From positions 1 through 5,797 of the forward strand of contig JAFAWI010000529.1 in the NCBI GenBank assembly GCA_019241915.1: a stretch of DNA of 5,797 nt, read 5' to 3'. A model generated the notes under the pieces. That model worked only from the letters and a program-made list of their open reading frames with translations, was not told the DNA's origin and did no database searches. The DNA comes from Alphaproteobacteria bacterium (GTDB taxonomy: Bacteria > Pseudomonadota > Alphaproteobacteria > ATCC43930 > CGMCC-115725). How positions within the stretch are numbered: the first letter of the stretch is position 1; each line of letters opens with the position of its first letter. The translations under genes were made by a program, and so were the position numbers. Shown here piece by piece: positions 5,170 to 5,797 of the stretch.

Positions 5170-5302
5170 CATCGAGTGCCGGTTTCAGCGTAAACGCGGC
5201 CAGGACCCGCACGGGTTCAGCAGCGTTCGCGGAGAGCGTCAGCGTTGGTGCTAACAGTTCCGCGATGGCGGCTGTCCAGCGCCTGAAGCGAAGGGTACGC
5301 AT
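5150..5302 (-). pseudogene. ModA-like molybdate-binding protein, N-terminal stub only
   Basis: From an ATG at 5302-5300 the minus strand encodes a signal-peptide-like stretch (Arg at 2, 5, 7 and 8, a moderately hydrophobic core, predicted cut after A-N-A at about residue 27), then A-E-P-V-R-V-L-A-A-F-T-L-K-P-A-L-D-A-I-A. The V-x-V-L-A-A-x-(S/T)-L-x-x-A-L-x-x-I-A pattern is the start of the mature chain in ModA-type molybdate/tungstate-binding proteins, which are normally about 250 aa. Likeness ends at about residue 51 (base 5150); the frame then runs on into antisense of the aldehyde dehydrogenase stub. All ligand-binding regions beyond the first loop are missing. A Glu inside the signal core and an AGGAG 15 bases upstream (5322-5318), too far for efficient use, add to the impression of a dead gene. 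The divergent neighbour is mop, 45 bases away, so the pair was probably a molybdenum-handling unit. The ModA assignment rests on a short match. Confidence 0.55.
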
Positions 5303-5347
5303 GGGGTACCGTGTCGACTCCTATCACTCGAACGGCAGGCCACGACA

Positions 5348-5554
5348 ATGAAGCTCAGCGCACGCAACCAACTCAAAGGCAAAATTGTCGGCGTTACCAA
5401 GGGCCAGACGACGGCTCACGTTCGCATCGACATTGGCGCCGGAGTGATCGTCACATCTTCGATCACCAACGATGCCGTCGACGATCTCGCGCTCAAGGTC
5501 GGCGATGACGCCTGGGCCGTCATCAAGGCGTCGGATGTCATGATCGGCAAGTAA
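5348..5554 (+). CDS. mop: Molbindin, single TOBE-domain molybdopterin/molybdate-binding protein (Mop)
   Basis: The protein has 68 aa, the normal length for single-domain molbindins. Motifs of the TOBE/Mop fold, in order: S-A-R-N-Q-L-K-G-K-I at 4-13; T-A-H-V-R-I-D-I-G at 22-30; V-T-S-S-I-T-N-D-A-V-D-D-L at 35-47; and A-W-A-V-I-K-A-S-D-V-M-I-G at 55-67. All are well kept, with no interruption. Molbindins assemble as hexamers in the cytoplasm and bind molybdate or tungstate oxyanions at subunit interfaces, serving as store or buffer for cofactor synthesis; this is family knowledge. GGCAGG at 5334-5339 lies eight bases before the ATG. It is the only intact gene among the molybdenum-related pieces here, next to a ModA-like stub and a fragment of a molybdenum hydroxylase. 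That may mean it was recently orphaned or that it works with molybdenum genes elsewhere in the genome. Confidence 0.93.
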   Translation: MKLSARNQLKGKIVGVTKGQTTAHVRIDIGAGVIVTSSITNDAVDDLALKVGDDAWAVIKASDVMIGK

Positions 5555-5563
5555 ATCGTTCGC

Positions 5564-5589
5564 CCACGCAAGGACCCGGAGGCGCGTGG
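5564..5589. terminator. Weak hairpin between mop and the convergent fragment
   Basis: CCACGC (5564-5569) pairs with GCGTGG (5584-5589) across a 14-base loop, ten bases after the mop stop codon. It is short, with no T tract, so it may only weakly terminate transcription from either side. Confidence 0.25.
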
Positions 5590-5594
5590 AGGTG

Positions 5595-5797
5595 CTATTC
5601 GGCCGCGAGGCGCTCCGGCTCCGGTAGACTTGGTGGACCGGCTGGGTCGAGTAGCGCCGCTCCATGATGACGTCGGCGAGCCGGAACGCTTCTTCGCTGG
5701 TGCCCTTCTTGAACCCGACCTTTTTGGCGATGTTGGATGGCTGCTCCGGCTTCGGCTCGACGCCCTGGGTGAACATGTCGTCATGCAGGATTGGCGC
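5595..5797 (-). pseudogene. Molybdenum hydroxylase large subunit (xanthine dehydrogenase / CoxL family), internal fragment with lost frame
   Basis: The gene enters from the right edge on the minus strand. Read from 5797, it gives about 58 residues starting A-P-I-L-H-D-D-M-F-T, then V-E-P-K-P-E-Q-P-S-N-I-A-K, then A-F-R-L-A-D-V-I-M-E, and ending S-T-Q-P-V-H-Q-V-Y. This is the segment before the first molybdopterin-contacting region in the roughly 750-800 aa large subunits of aerobic CO dehydrogenase, xanthine dehydrogenase and related Mo-Cu or Mo enzymes, where Q-P-V-H-Q-x-Y is followed by I-E-P-H. After the Tyr codon (5626-5624) the frame turns to Arg/Ser-rich nonsense. Shifting by one base gives E-P-E-R-L-A-A-E and a TAG at 5597-5595. 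The E-P in that frame fits a one-base deletion in the I-E-P motif. The remaining several hundred residues of the enzyme are absent, since mop follows at once on the opposite strand. What lies upstream is outside the window. A chimeric end from another gene is an alternative to the deletion. Confidence 0.68.

Noticed and set aside
5324..5594. Continuation of the minus-strand hydroxylase-fragment frame through mop
   Set aside because: The frame stays open but family likeness ends at about 5624; the rest is antisense to the clearly coding mop gene.
1..5797. CRISPR arrays, tRNA or rRNA genes, insertion sequences
   Set aside because: I saw no regularly spaced repeats, no cloverleaf-like segment, no rRNA-like stretch and no transposase motif on either strand.

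Overview
The window is GC-rich DNA with strong G/C preference at third codon positions and Shine-Dalgarno-led genes. The gene content is a MaoC/hotdog tail, tiny exported Trp/His-rich proteins, an oligopeptide-type binding protein, an MHS-type transporter, TrmO and a single-domain molbindin. This fits an alphaproteobacterium of the Bradyrhizobium/Rhodopseudomonas kind (Hyphomicrobiales). That assignment is inference from gene style, not from a marker gene.

Left part (1-916): the 3' end of a hotdog-fold (MaoC-like) gene, then two tandem genes for very small secreted proteins (55 and 68 aa). Their 25-residue signal peptides have equal length, and both mature proteins begin with the same motif, A-C-W-x3-W-G-x2-C, with cysteines at residues 27 and 36 in both. 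They are otherwise almost only Trp, His, Gly, Tyr and Arg. Two hairpins lie between them. This pair is the best candidate here for an undescribed system.

Middle (917-4277): a 361-base stretch with no confident gene (possibly a decayed minus-strand coding remnant), then a complete SBP_bac_5 periplasmic binding protein (528 aa) with no permease or ATPase genes beside it. It converges on a complete minus-strand MHS-family (MFS) metabolite:proton symporter (449 aa). The 63-base gap between the stop codons holds two abutting palindromes that could be a bidirectional terminator or a REP-like element.

Right part (4278-5797): a 230-base divergent intergenic region with a nested hairpin, then trmO (tRNA t6A37 methyltransferase). 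After it comes a scarred zone. The first ~21 codons of an aldehyde dehydrogenase (+) run head-on into the first ~51 codons of a ModA-like molybdate-binding protein (-), with the breakpoint near 5142-5152. Next is an intact molbindin (Mop, one TOBE domain). At the edge is a minus-strand fragment of a molybdenum hydroxylase large subunit (xanthine dehydrogenase/CoxL family) that loses its frame near 5624. Molybdenum handling therefore unites the right end (ModA-like, Mop, Mo enzyme, and a degenerate ModE-box-like site at 4991-5014). Only mop looks intact there, so the region appears to be a decayed or rearranged molybdenum locus.
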